Assembly (NCBI GenBank): GCA_003599275.1
Contig: QZJG01000019.1
Span: 1 to 49,367 of the forward strand
Length of the DNA stretch: 49,367 nucleotides
From: Nitrospiraceae bacterium
GTDB lineage: Bacteria; Nitrospirota; Thermodesulfovibrionia; UBA6902
Reading direction: 5' to 3'
The notes under the pieces were generated by a model. That model saw only the letters and a list, made by a program, of their open reading frames with translations. It did not search any database and was not told the DNA's origin. The translations under genes and the position numbers were made by a program. This document shows, piece after piece, positions 37,281-46,732 of this stretch (positions are counted from its first letter, which is position 1; each line of letters starts with the position of its first letter).

Positions 37281-39368
37281 ATGAACTTCGAAGTTGAAAA
37301 AATCAGGAACCTTGCGGTAATTGCTCACGGCGGAGCAGGAAAGACATCTCTTATCGAGGCGGCCCTGTTTAACGCAAAGATGATCGACAGGTTAGGCAGC
37401 ATCCAGGAAGGAAACACGGTAACGGACTACGAGACAGAGGAAATCAACCGCAAGATATCCATGTCCTCCGCTACCGCATTCTGCGGCTGGAACGGACACA
37501 GGCTGAATTTTATCGATACCCCCGGATATATAAATTTTATTGAAGATACGAAATGCTGCCTCAGCGCGGTCGACGGCGCTGTAGTTATTGTGAGCGCGCT
37601 GTCGGGAGTAAAGGCCGAGACCGAGAAGATATGGCAGTTTGCATGCATGTATGAAATACCCCGGTTTGTATTCGTCAATAAGATGGACAGGGAAAATGCC
37701 AACTTCCAGATGGCGTTAGATGATCTCGAAAAATCCTACGGCTCTCCCGCGGTCCCTTTAAATATACCAATCGGGGCCGAAGAAGCTTTTGAAGGGGTCA
37801 TTGATCTGATTAATCTGAAGGCGGTAACTTTTAAAAACGGGGCCCCTTCAGAGGGAGCCATTCCCGACGCCTTTAAGGCTGACGCGGAAGAGTATCGGAA
37901 ATGCCTTATCGAAAAAATCGCGGAATCCGACGATGCCCTTCTTGAGAAATACCTCGAAGGCGGGGAAATTACAAACGAAGAACTGAGAAAAGGCATAAGG
38001 GAAGGCTCAATTACAAGGAGGTTTATCCCTGTTATTTGCGGATCGGCAACAAAAAATATAGGCATTCAGCAACTGCTTGACACGGTCATTCTCTGCCTGC
38101 CTTCTCCTTCGGAAAAGGCCAACATAACGCCGATAAAAGGCAGAGACCCCAAAAACGGAGGGGAAGTAATAAGACATCCGGGGGAGAACGATCCTTTTTC
38201 AGCCCGCGTATTTAAAACAATAGCGGACCCTTTCGCTGGTAAATTGACCCTGTTCAGGGTTTATTCCGGCGTCCTGAAATCGGATTCAACCATATACAAT
38301 GCCACACGTGACGTAAAGGAAAAAGTAGGCCATATTTTCTACCTTAACGGCAAGAAGCAGACTCCGGTCCAGGAGGCGGGTCCGGGCGAGATGGTTGCGG
38401 TCGCCAAACTGAAAGATACCCAGACCGGGGACACGCTGTCAGACACCGGGAATTCCATACTTTTTGAGCCCATCCGGTTTTCGGACCCGATGATATCCTA
38501 TGCGATCGAGCCTAAAACGAGAGGCGATGAAGAAAAGGTCAGCACCGCGCTTCACAGGATGCTGGAAGAAGACCCGACGCTGAAATTCCACAGGGAAGCC
38601 GAGACAAAAGAAATGATTTTAGCGGGAATGGGGCAGGTGCATCTCGAGGTCACCCTCGAAAAACTGAAAAGGAAATTCGGGGTAGACGTGCTGATGAAAA
38701 CCCCCAAAATCCCCTACAGGGAGACAATTAAAGTCGCGTCCAGCGCGCAGGGCAGATACAAAAAACAATCGGGCGGAAGGGGACAGTACGGAGACTGCTG
38801 GATAAAGATAGAGCCTCTGCCCCGTGGGACCGGTTTTGAGTTCGTTGATAACATTGTCGGCGGCGTTATCCCGAGACAATATATACCCGCTGTTGAAAAG
38901 GGCATTATAGAGGCATTGCCTGACGGCCTGATCGCGGGCTACCCCGTTGTTGATATTCGTGTGACTCTGTATGACGGGTCGTATCACACCGTTGATTCAT
39001 CCGAAATGGCTTTTAAAATAGCCGGCTCAATGGCCTTGAAAAACGCGTCCCAGAATGCAAGGGCCATAATACTTGAGCCGATTGTCAGAGTAGAGGTGAT
39101 CACACCTGATGAATCCCTCGGAGCTGTAATAGGAGACCTCAACTCAAAACGCGGAAAGGTACAGGGCGTTGAGCCCCAGGCAGGCGGCAACCAGAAGATA
39201 ATGGCGCAAGTGCCGATGTCGGAGATGCTTACATATGCCAATCAGCTCAATTCACTTACCAGCGGAAGAGGCATTTATACAATGGAGGCTTCCCATTACG
39301 AAGAAGTGCCTTCCCATCTTGCCCAGAAGATAATCGCTCAAAAGGCGGAGGCAAAGAAAGCCGAGTAG
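37281..39368 (+). CDS. elongation factor G-like protein (EF-G II type)
   Basis: A 695-aa translational GTPase with all five EF-G domains. The P-loop AHGGAGKTS (15-23) and its surroundings differ from the AHIDAGKTT of the main EF-G; DTPGY and NKMD are intact. It fits the second EF-G family, whose members may act in translocation or ribosome recycling, or be accessory. The usual str operon neighbours (rpsL, rpsG, tuf) are absent, which fits a paralog. AGGGAGG lies upstream of the ATG. Confidence 0.9.
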   Translation: MNFEVEKIRNLAVIAHGGAGKTSLIEAALFNAKMIDRLGSIQEGNTVTDYETEEINRKISMSSATAFCGWNGHRLNFIDTPGYINFIEDTKCCLSAVDGAVVIVSALSGVKAETEKIWQFACMYEIPRFVFVNKMDRENANFQMALDDLEKSYGSPAVPLNIPIGAEEAFEGVIDLINLKAVTFKNGAPSEGAIPDAFKADAEEYRKCLIEKIAESDDALLEKYLEGGEITNEELRKGIREGSITRRFIPVICGSATKNIGIQQLLDTVILCLPSPSEKANITPIKGRDPKNGGEVIRHPGENDPFSARVFKTIADPFAGKLTLFRVYSGVLKSDSTIYNATRDVKEKVGHIFYLNGKKQTPVQEAGPGEMVAVAKLKDTQTGDTLSDTGNSILFEPIRFSDPMISYAIEPKTRGDEEKVSTALHRMLEEDPTLKFHREAETKEMILAGMGQVHLEVTLEKLKRKFGVDVLMKTPKIPYRETIKVASSAQGRYKKQSGGRGQYGDCWIKIEPLPRGTGFEFVDNIVGGVIPRQYIPAVEKGIIEALPDGLIAGYPVVDIRVTLYDGSYHTVDSSEMAFKIAGSMALKNASQNARAIILEPIVRVEVITPDESLGAVIGDLNSKRGKVQGVEPQAGGNQKIMAQVPMSEMLTYANQLNSLTSGRGIYTMEASHYEEVPSHLAQKIIAQKAEAKKAE

Positions 39369-39413
39369 GTATATATGGTATGTATTTGGTTTAACTAAAG
39401 ATTTAGATTTTAT

Positions 39414-41102
39414 GTGACGAATAATATAACGATGATGACACTGACCCCGGCCTCAGACACAAACGTTAAAGACCCTGAAAGGACTTTTAATCTGAGAAGA
39501 TATTTTTCTGCCTTCAGCTTCGGGATAATAATAATCCTGACGTTGGTATTGAGCACACTGGTTTACTGGAACCAGCGCCATTCGTTAATTGCATATTCGA
39601 CCTCGTCAGCCGTAATGTTTGCGCATCAGGTGAATGCAGGCATAAGCGAGAAATTTATCGATTCAAACTTGCTGGAAGGGGACAACCTGCAGATAGGAAA
39701 TGACACCTTCCTGCTCTTGCAGCTGAATGATGTTGCAGAGACTTTTCTAAAGGAATACGGTGATATCAGGAAGATAAAGATATTTAATCTTGACGGGAAG
39801 GTCATCTATTCAACTGAGTCGAAAGACGTCGGACTTTCAAGCAATACAGAGGGGCTGACAAAGGCATTGTCCGGCCGGACAGATTCGGTGCTGACAAGCC
39901 GTGAGACGGTCTTCGGGGAAAATGTGTCGGACGAAGGGGAAGGTAATAAACTGGACATACTTAAGGTTTATATTCCTGTTTACAGAAATCCCGATGCCCC
40001 TTCATCCGGAGAAATTATCGGGGCCTTTGAAGTTTATAAAGACGTCGGTATAATTTCCAGTTTAATGAAAAAAGAGTTTTACAAGATACCGTTGCTGCTG
40101 CTCTTTTCCATGGGCGCGCTTTATCTCTTTTTGCAGGTTGTCATTAAAAAAGCCGCTGCCATAATAAGAAAGCAGAATGAGGAAATAGATTTGCATAATG
40201 CCGAGCTCGTGGAAGCGCAGCAGAGAATAAAAAAGGCGATAGACGAAGTAATAGAAAACGAGAGCTTTCATGTCAGGCTCCACTGCGACAACCTGTTAAA
40301 GTGCTGGGAGGTCAAAAACTGCCAGCATACCGAGTGCCCGAGCTATAAATCCCAGAACCTCAGATGCTGGCAGATATCCGGAACTTTTTGCGGAGGGAAA
40401 GTACAGGGCTATTTTGCCAATAAATACGGAGATTGCAGAAAATGTGACGTCTACAGGAACGCATTCAAGGACAGGATCAACATGATCGGCGAGAGCTTCA
40501 ACAACATGATGGTGCTGCTGGAGAGCAAGCATATGCAATTGCAAAAACTTAATGAAACGCTGAATGTGCTTATCGACACGGACCCTTTGACGGAAGTCGG
40601 CAATCGCAGGAGCTTCCAGAAAAGGATGGAAAACATCCACCTGCTGTCACTCAGATATAATCATCCATACAGCATAATTATTTGCGACGTGGACAACTTC
40701 AAATCATATAATGACACTTACGGACATCAAAAGGGCGATTATGCGCTCGTCTCCATTGCCAAGACCATGAAGACGTCGATAAGGAGAACGGACGAGATAT
40801 TCAGATGGGGCGGGGAAGAATTTATCATTATACTGACGGAGCAGAATCTGTTGTCGGCGCTGAAGGTCGCGGACAATCTCAGGGCTGAAGTTGAAGCGCA
40901 GGGCATACCTCATAAGGGCTGTGACCGCAAGATGTTGACCATAAGCGCCGGTGTGGCCTGCAATTTTGCAGATAACGTTAAATATATTATGTGGGAAAAC
41001 GTGATAAAGCAGGCTGACGATGAGCTTTATAAGGCAAAGGCATCAGGCAAAAACCGTATATGTCCGTCCACAACCATCGACAATGTCTCTAAATTAACTT
41101 AA
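39414..41102 (+). CDS. membrane diguanylate cyclase with cysteine-rich (two-CW-like) region
   Basis: A 562-aa inner-membrane protein: membrane helices at about 33-52 and 225-246 enclose a periplasmic sensing domain. A coiled-coil linker and a cytoplasmic Cys-rich region (about 291-346; CWEVKNC, ECPSY, CWQISGTFC, CRKCDVYRN) follow. The GGDEF domain has an active GGEEF (466-470) and an intact inhibitory RxxD site (457-460). It should make cyclic di-GMP in response to a periplasmic signal, with the Cys region as a possible metal or redox input. The start is uncertain: GTG at 39414 or ATG at 39432, neither with a good ribosome site. Confidence 0.92.
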   Translation: MTNNITMMTLTPASDTNVKDPERTFNLRRYFSAFSFGIIIILTLVLSTLVYWNQRHSLIAYSTSSAVMFAHQVNAGISEKFIDSNLLEGDNLQIGNDTFLLLQLNDVAETFLKEYGDIRKIKIFNLDGKVIYSTESKDVGLSSNTEGLTKALSGRTDSVLTSRETVFGENVSDEGEGNKLDILKVYIPVYRNPDAPSSGEIIGAFEVYKDVGIISSLMKKEFYKIPLLLLFSMGALYLFLQVVIKKAAAIIRKQNEEIDLHNAELVEAQQRIKKAIDEVIENESFHVRLHCDNLLKCWEVKNCQHTECPSYKSQNLRCWQISGTFCGGKVQGYFANKYGDCRKCDVYRNAFKDRINMIGESFNNMMVLLESKHMQLQKLNETLNVLIDTDPLTEVGNRRSFQKRMENIHLLSLRYNHPYSIIICDVDNFKSYNDTYGHQKGDYALVSIAKTMKTSIRRTDEIFRWGGEEFIIILTEQNLLSALKVADNLRAEVEAQGIPHKGCDRKMLTISAGVACNFADNVKYIMWENVIKQADDELYKAKASGKNRICPSTTIDNVSKLT

Positions 41103-41112
41103 CCGCTATCAT

Positions 41113-41937
41113 CTACTTGATGCCGGAAAGCAGCGCATGTCGCATAACATCAACGGGCGGTTTTATTCCCGTCCAGAGTTCGAAGGCCAATACCCCCTGC
41201 CATAAAAGCATGCCTGAGCCGTCAAGGGTCCTGGCCCCCCTTTTTTCAGCTTCAAGCAATAAGCCCGTCTTTTTGTAAATGAGGTCGCATATGATCATAT
41301 CAGACGAAATGAGGCCCGGATTAAACGGCAGTGCGTCCTCTGCTTTCAGCCCCAGAGGGGTAGCGTTAATCACTATCCCCGGCCTGGCGATATCACCTAT
41401 GCTGTCGAGGAGAAAAATATTGCTCCGGATCTTTTTGAGATCTGCAGCCAGCTTGTCCGCTTTGGGCCTGTCAATATCGAACAGGAAAAGTTTTGAGGCC
41501 TTTTCACTTAAATAATAACTTATCGCCCTTGAGGCGCCTCCCGTGCCTATAATAAGGACCTCTTTGCCTTCAACCGATAAGCCTTTCTCCGAAAGTGAGC
41601 TCATAAAGCCTCTTCCGTCGGTGTTAAACCCTTTCAGTCCGCCTTCCCGGTTTACTATCGTGTTTACGGCGCCTATGAAGGCCGCTTCTTCATCGACTTC
41701 GTCAAGAAGAGGTATGACGTTTTCTTTGTGAGGCACAGTTATGTTCACCCCGAGGAGATCCAGGCCCTTAACGGCTTTGACCGCAGCAGGCAGGTCTTCC
41801 GGCAATACCCGGAATGCAATATAACACATGTCGAGGCCGAGAGTTTTAAACGCTGCATTATGCATCCGTGGAGAGAGCGTATGCCCGATAGGGTTTCCGA
41901 AGATGCCGATCAGTTTAGTTTTCCCACTTATATCCAT
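41113..41937 (-). CDS. aroE: shikimate dehydrogenase (NADP+)
   Basis: A 274-aa enzyme reducing 3-dehydroshikimate in aromatic amino-acid synthesis. It has the shikimate site GNPIGHTLSPRMHNAAF, the catalytic Lys in NITVPHKENV, Asp in NTDGRGF, and the dinucleotide motif IIGTGGASRAISYYL. C-terminal SGMLLWQGVLAFELWTG is typical. Length is normal. Its first 23 bases overlap the end of the DUF512 gene; AAGAGG upstream lies inside that gene. No other aro gene is nearby. Confidence 0.96.
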   Translation of the reverse strand: MDISGKTKLIGIFGNPIGHTLSPRMHNAAFKTLGLDMCYIAFRVLPEDLPAAVKAVKGLDLLGVNITVPHKENVIPLLDEVDEEAAFIGAVNTIVNREGGLKGFNTDGRGFMSSLSEKGLSVEGKEVLIIGTGGASRAISYYLSEKASKLFLFDIDRPKADKLAADLKKIRSNIFLLDSIGDIARPGIVINATPLGLKAEDALPFNPGLISSDMIICDLIYKKTGLLLEAEKRGARTLDGSGMLLWQGVLAFELWTGIKPPVDVMRHALLSGIK

Positions 41938-43207
41938 CTGTTATTCCTCTTACAATCCCCTCCGGTGTAGGTTCGACAGCTATTGCAGGCATTCCGAGAC
42001 ATTCTTCTACATCCTTGAGCGTAATGTTATCAAGAAACATGTCCGATCCGAATTTGAGGGCCACATCCGGCACGAGCAGGCAGTCGGCCTTTGTCCTGCC
42101 GGCAAGAGTTTTTATTATGTCCTTGCCGGTCAGCAGCCCCGCCACTGTCACCGTCGGTCCGAAGAACCTGTTTTCGACTTTAAACAGCTCCATATCAAGC
42201 CCTTCGATGGAGCCCAGTTTTTTTACGAATTCTTCAAGATGGGGCATGAATGATGCGCCCGTGAAAACGGCCATCCTCCGTGGTCTGATTTTTTTTGGCA
42301 ACTTTACCTTTTTGGCAGCGCTCAAAAAGGAAGGAACAAGTCCTACTCCGTTTTCGAGCTGCGGCAAATCACCGTAGTCTTTCAGGGAAGGGAAGGGAAG
42401 GTCGGCCTTAATGTAGAATTCATCCGCGAGGTACACAATCGGGTCCCCATGGCGCTTCTTGAATCTTCCCATGGCCTGTTTGACAATTTCAACAACCCGT
42501 ACCGCCTCGGATTTTTCAAAAGGCTTGATCTGGGACTTTCGATATCTGGTCAATCCGACGGGAACAACAGCTATAGAAGCAACGTAAGGATAGAACTTCA
42601 GGAGGTCCCTGATGGTGTTCGAAAGCTCTTTACCGTCATTTAATCCGGGACACAATACTATTTGTGCATGTATTCGTATCTTCATGGCGGTAAGCTCAAG
42701 TATTTCCTTGAGTATATTGGGGGCCTTGGGGTTGCCGAGTATTTTATTCCGTAACTCTGTATTCGTTGTATGAACGGATACATAAAGGGGGCTGAGTTTT
42801 TGTTCTATGATGCGTTTTTTATCGGGAACGGAGAGGTTGGTAAGGGTAACATAATTACCGTACAGAAACGACATCCGGTAGTCATCGTCTTTAATGTACA
42901 GTGTTTTCCTTAAACCCTTCGGCATCTGATTGACAAAGCAGAAGATACACTTGTTTCTGCAGCCCTTAATCTTGAAAGGCCTGAAATCGATGCCGACAGC
43001 GGCGTCTTCCTTTTTTTTGATCTTGAACTGGTGTGTCTTGCCAGCACGCTGGATCCTGAGATTGATAACGTCATCCCTGGAGTAAAACATGTAATCCACA
43101 ACGTCCCTCACCGGGTTACCGTTGACGCTTAAAAGGATGTCACCCTTTGCAAGCCCGATTTCCTGGGCGATGCTGCCTTCTGCGATATTGCTTATTGTTG
43201 CCTGCAT
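41915..43207 (-). CDS. DUF512 family radical SAM-like protein with PDZ domain
   Basis: A 430-aa protein with an N-terminal PDZ-like domain (about 1-60; GSIAQEIGLAKGDILLSVNG), a radical SAM-type cluster motif C83-x3-C87-x2-C90 (CRNKCIFC), and the DUF512 region ending with FTGASFMPHLEEF and LLVPDVALKFG. The reaction is unknown. The gene is widespread in anaerobes, often near der or other GTPase genes. Here it is coupled by overlap to aroE instead. Confidence in the family is high. Confidence 0.9.
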   Translation of the reverse strand: MQATISNIAEGSIAQEIGLAKGDILLSVNGNPVRDVVDYMFYSRDDVINLRIQRAGKTHQFKIKKKEDAAVGIDFRPFKIKGCRNKCIFCFVNQMPKGLRKTLYIKDDDYRMSFLYGNYVTLTNLSVPDKKRIIEQKLSPLYVSVHTTNTELRNKILGNPKAPNILKEILELTAMKIRIHAQIVLCPGLNDGKELSNTIRDLLKFYPYVASIAVVPVGLTRYRKSQIKPFEKSEAVRVVEIVKQAMGRFKKRHGDPIVYLADEFYIKADLPFPSLKDYGDLPQLENGVGLVPSFLSAAKKVKLPKKIRPRRMAVFTGASFMPHLEEFVKKLGSIEGLDMELFKVENRFFGPTVTVAGLLTGKDIIKTLAGRTKADCLLVPDVALKFGSDMFLDNITLKDVEECLGMPAIAVEPTPEGIVRGITDGYKWEN

Positions 43208-43220
43208 AATAATTTACCTG

Positions 43221-43350
43221 AATTGAGCGATTCCTGGTTGTCATTGCGAGAAAAACGAAGCAATCCCGCCTTTTGTAATGAGATTGCCACGGTCGTATCG
43301 ACCTCGCAATGACAGAGAGAATAAGTGGTTATGCGTAACATCGCTCAATT
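43221..43350. repeat. 130-bp nested palindromic element (MITE/REP-like)
   Basis: Outer arms AATTGAGCGA (43221-43230) and its complement at 43341-43350; inner arms TGTCATTGCGAG (43239-43250) and its complement at 43303-43314. The inner TCATTGCGAG...CGAAGCAAT pattern is a familiar dispersed intergenic repeat in Nitrospirota and delta-proteobacterial genomes. It has no coding capacity. Confidence 0.75.
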
Positions 43351-43355
43351 TGGAT

Positions 43356-43886
43356 TTAAGTATTCTGTTTTAACCCTTTATATACATAATGCACTCCTGC
43401 CACTGCGGTTATCGCCGCAGTCAGAAGAAAGTATATGGTATCAATTTGCGTTTCGCTGTTTATATTGTTCAGCAACAGGATAAAACCTATCAGTGCAAAC
43501 TGGCAGGTGCTTGCGGCCTTTCCCCATATGCTCGGTTCAATTTTCAGGTTGTGAGTAACAAGGTAAATGATTATACAACCCGTCACTACAATTATATCTT
43601 TACTGATGACTATTATTGCAAGCCATACCGGCAGCGAGCCGTATATACTCATAAGGACAAAAGAAGTTATCAGGAAAAATTTATCCGCAACCGGGTCCAG
43701 AATACTGCCAAAATAAGTTGTTTGTTTCCTGATCCTTGCGATAAAACCGTCAAGCAGGTCTGTAACGGACGCCGCAATAAAAAGCAGCAGGGACAGCCTA
43801 TGTTCCCCATAGATAAGCGAAGCGGCAAAAAAAGGCAGAAGCAAAATCCGTGTAAGAGTCAATATGTTGGGGAGATTTCCAATCAT
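43356..43886 (-). CDS. pgsA: CDP-diacylglycerol-glycerol-3-phosphate phosphatidyltransferase
   Basis: A 176-aa inner-membrane enzyme of phosphatidylglycerol synthesis. It has the CDP-alcohol phosphotransferase motif D-x2-DG-x2-AR-x8-G-x3-D-x3-D, visible as DLLDGFIARIRK...GSILDPVADK, and five to six membrane segments. The ATG at 43886 is preferred because GGAG precedes it; an ATG five codons upstream has no ribosome site. A related CDP-alcohol transferase is possible, but length and motif fit PgsA. Confidence 0.9.
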   Translation of the reverse strand: MIGNLPNILTLTRILLLPFFAASLIYGEHRLSLLLFIAASVTDLLDGFIARIRKQTTYFGSILDPVADKFFLITSFVLMSIYGSLPVWLAIIVISKDIIVVTGCIIIYLVTHNLKIEPSIWGKAASTCQFALIGFILLLNNINSETQIDTIYFLLTAAITAVAGVHYVYKGLKQNT

Positions 43887-43918
43887 GGGAAACTGCTCCA
43901 TTATCTGCGCAATAAATT

Positions 43919-43952
43919 AAAAGCCCCTGTCCATGAAAGAACAGGGGCTTTT
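43919..43952 (-). terminator. Rho-independent terminator downstream of fhs (possibly bidirectional)
   Basis: AAAAGCCCCTGT pairs with ACAGGGGCTTTT around a ten-base loop, 13 bases after the fhs stop. T-rich sequence lies on both sides. Confidence 0.85.
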
Positions 43953-43964
43953 CGTTTTGTTGAT

Positions 43965-45728
43965 TTAGAACAACCCACTGACTTTTCCGGTATTCACGTC
44001 AACATCAATCCTTCTGAACGCAGGATTGGAGCTCGTTCCAGGCATAAGGCTTATCGTTCCGGCGCATGGGCAGAGGAACTTCGCTCCGGAGTAAATAAGC
44101 ACATCTCTTATCGGTAATGTCCAGCCCTTCGGCACTCCCTTGACTGCCGGGTCGTGAGAAAGGCTCAGATGTGTCTTGACCATCATGGTCGCATAGTCAG
44201 CGTACTTGGGGTCGCTTTCGAGCATCTTGGCCTTTGCTTCCGCTTCGGGCAGCCAGGAGACCCCGTCAGCTCCGTAAACTTCCTTTGCTATCGTTGCAAC
44301 GCGGTCGCGCAGCTTCATTTCAAGCGGGTAGAGGAACTTGAAGTCGTTTTTGTCGTTGCACGCGTCGATGACGGCATCGGCAAGCTCAAGCGCTCCCTCG
44401 CCGCCCTTGAGCCAGTGCTGGGATTCGGCGCAGCGGGCGCCAGCGGCCTCTGCGGCCTTTTTGACGGCCGCTACTTCAGCGTCCGTATCGGTATAAAAAC
44501 GGTTGATGCAGACAACAGGGTTAATTCCGGACTTCCTGATGACGTTTATCATATGGACCATATTTGCGCAGCCCTTTTCGACGAGACCGATGTTTTCCTT
44601 TGTGTACTCTTCAGGCAATGCCTTGCCTGCCACGACCTTCGGCCCTCCGCCGTGCATCTTCAGGGCGCGGACAGTGGTTGTGAGCACCGAAACATGGGGC
44701 TTCAGACCACTGAAGCGGCTCTTGACGTTCCAGAATTTCTCAAAACCGATGTCGGCTGCAAACCCGGATTCCGTGACATGGTAATCGAATAACTTCAGTC
44801 CGACGCGGTCTGCGATAATGGAGGACTGACCCACTGCGATGTTGGCGAATGGTCCTGCATGGACAAAGCAGGGGTTGTATTCGGCAGTGCACATAAGCGT
44901 CGGGTTAATGGTATTGCGCATAAAGGCGGCCATTGCGTTTCCGACTTCGAGATCGCCTGTCGTGACCGGTTTGCCGCTTTTGTCAAAGGCGACCGTGATA
45001 TTGTTTAAGCGTTTTTTCAGATCAGCGAGGTCATTGGCCACGGAAAGGATCGCCATGCACTCGGAACCAACTGCGATTCCGAACTTCGACTGCATCATGA
45101 AGCCGTCTGTCCTGCCGCCGATTCCAATGATGATATTGCGGAGGCTCTGTGCGCAGAAGTCCATGATCCAGCCCATCTCCACCCGGGTAGGGTCAACATC
45201 AAGCCGCCTCATTTTTGTGAGCCTGTCGAGTTGCTCGTCGGTGTAGTTACGCTCATGCTGCATCCTCGATGTCAGTGCGACCATCGCAAGGTTATGGGCG
45301 TTCATGATGTCGTTAATGTCGCCGGTAAGCCCCAGAGAGAATTCGGTCATAGGGATAAGAAGGGAGTTCCCGCCTCCGGCAGCGGTCCCTTTTACGTTCA
45401 TAGTCGGACCGCCGGAAGGCTGCCTCAGAGCGCCGCCTACATTGACGCCCCTCTTGCCGAGGCCCTCCATCAGGCCGCATGACGTGGTGCTCTTACCTTC
45501 GCCGAGAGGGGTAGGTGTAATGGCAGTCACTTCTATGTATTTGCCGTCAGTCCTGTCCTTCAGACGATTGATGACCTTCAGGAAGTCGATCTTGGCGAGG
45601 CGGCCCATCGGGAGCATCTCGTCCTTCTGAAGGCCGAGCTTCTCCCGCCACTCTTCGGCGGTAGGCATATTCTTTTCAGCTTCTTCGGATATCTGCCAGT
45701 CGGCTAATTTCGTTGCATCGTACGACAT
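43965..45728 (-). CDS. fhs: formate-tetrahydrofolate ligase
   Basis: A 587-aa enzyme making 10-formyl-THF from formate, ATP and THF. It has the ATP-binding [11 protein letters not shown] (71-81), the [17 protein letters not shown] region, HAGPFANIA and MPGTSSNP at the C-terminus. It is ~30 residues longer than the common 555-aa form. The ATG at 45728 is chosen because AAGGAGG precedes it; a start 13 codons earlier is not needed. Fhs serves the methyl branch of the acetyl-CoA pathway or one-carbon supply; no other pathway gene is in the window. Confidence 0.97.
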   Translation of the reverse strand: MSYDATKLADWQISEEAEKNMPTAEEWREKLGLQKDEMLPMGRLAKIDFLKVINRLKDRTDGKYIEVTAITPTPLGEGKSTTSCGLMEGLGKRGVNVGGALRQPSGGPTMNVKGTAAGGGNSLLIPMTEFSLGLTGDINDIMNAHNLAMVALTSRMQHERNYTDEQLDRLTKMRRLDVDPTRVEMGWIMDFCAQSLRNIIIGIGGRTDGFMMQSKFGIAVGSECMAILSVANDLADLKKRLNNITVAFDKSGKPVTTGDLEVGNAMAAFMRNTINPTLMCTAEYNPCFVHAGPFANIAVGQSSIIADRVGLKLFDYHVTESGFAADIGFEKFWNVKSRFSGLKPHVSVLTTTVRALKMHGGGPKVVAGKALPEEYTKENIGLVEKGCANMVHMINVIRKSGINPVVCINRFYTDTDAEVAAVKKAAEAAGARCAESQHWLKGGEGALELADAVIDACNDKNDFKFLYPLEMKLRDRVATIAKEVYGADGVSWLPEAEAKAKMLESDPKYADYATMMVKTHLSLSHDPAVKGVPKGWTLPIRDVLIYSGAKFLCPCAGTISLMPGTSSNPAFRRIDVDVNTGKVSGLF

Positions 45729-46074
45729 TTTTGCATCCTCCTTAATAGGGACATTTGTTTCGCCCAAATCTCAGGGTATTCGATCATCCCTGATCAGGTT
45801 ATTGTGATATACCGGATTTTTTCTTAACCTTAACTAACAAAGTATCAAGACTTGGCCGGAGGCGTGAGAGGTACTGAAACGCATACCGAACCATGAAGGT
45901 CTAAAAATTTAGCATAGAGCACGCCGCACTGTCAAACAAAATCTTCAGGGCAATATGAATATTTGAAAATGTAATATGAAGGCCGGAACTTGCCATGTTT
46001 ACAGTTGCGCGCCGTATCATAAAACGATATACTCTCATCATAAGACAACGCTTCATTATAAGGAGGTCGGGACC
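45729..46074. other. 345-bp region: fhs promoter and leader, sodC upstream
   Basis: No gene. On the minus strand, TTGACA at 45930-45935 and TAAATT at 45906-45911 (18 bases apart) form a good sigma-70-type promoter for fhs. It gives a ~170-base leader with two small hairpins: TCAGGG/CCCTGA at 45771-45793 and ATTTG/CAAAT at 45753-45769. The palindrome CCTGATCAGG lies at 45789-45798. No known riboswitch was recognised. Confidence 0.5.
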
Positions 46075-46605
46075 ATGAAAAAAACCAGTGTAATAATTTC
46101 AATCGTTCTTGCAGCGCTTTCCATTTCTGCCTTTGCATTTGCTGATGAGGTAACAATCAGGATGTATCTGCTGACCGTGGAGGGGACGGGAAAAGAGACA
46201 GGCACTGTGACCGCAACCGACACGCAGTACGGACTTCTCCTCGTTCCCGATCTGAAAGATATCTCATCAGGCCTGCATGGTTTTCACGTTCATCAAAATC
46301 CGGATTGCAGCCCGTCGGTAAAAGACGGGAAACCCGTTGCAGGCCTTGCTGCAGGAGGGCATTATGACCCCGCCAATACAGGCAGACATGAAGGCCCCTA
46401 CGGCAAAGGTCACCTCGGCGACCTTCCTGCATTGTATGCGGGTCCTGACGGCAAAATAGCGCTTCCCGTGCTTGCCCCGCGCCTGAAGGTATCCGATATC
46501 AGGGGGAAATCATTGATGGTCCACTCCGGCGGAGATAATTACTCGGACCAGCCTGAAAAGCTCGGTGGCGGCGGGGCGAGAGCTGCCTGCGGAACAGTGA
46601 AGTAG
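46075..46605 (+). CDS. sodC: periplasmic Cu/Zn superoxide dismutase
   Basis: A 176-aa exported enzyme removing superoxide. Signal peptide about 1-23 (cut after AFAFA). Copper ligands His71, His73 (GFHVHQ), bridging His96 and His150; zinc ligands His105, His113 and Asp116; disulfide Cys78-Cys172; GGARAACG near the end holds the active-site Arg. All ligands are present. AAGGAGG precedes the ATG at 46075. It points to at least occasional oxygen exposure in an otherwise anaerobic-looking gene set. Confidence 0.96.
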   Translation: MKKTSVIISIVLAALSISAFAFADEVTIRMYLLTVEGTGKETGTVTATDTQYGLLLVPDLKDISSGLHGFHVHQNPDCSPSVKDGKPVAGLAAGGHYDPANTGRHEGPYGKGHLGDLPALYAGPDGKIALPVLAPRLKVSDIRGKSLMVHSGGDNYSDQPEKLGGGGARAACGTVK

Positions 46606-46732
46606 GGCCATCACGCCAAGGTCATTGATTTCCTTTTCAACCAATAAGGACTTGACCCCGGGGACAAACTTTTCATAAATTATATTTCTTGGTATAGTAA
46701 TTTCTCGTCTATGTTTTGCAAAGGAGACTTAA

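Noticed and set aside
45753-45898. Folate (THF) riboswitch upstream of fhs
   Set aside because: The pairing pattern and conserved core of that class are not visible.
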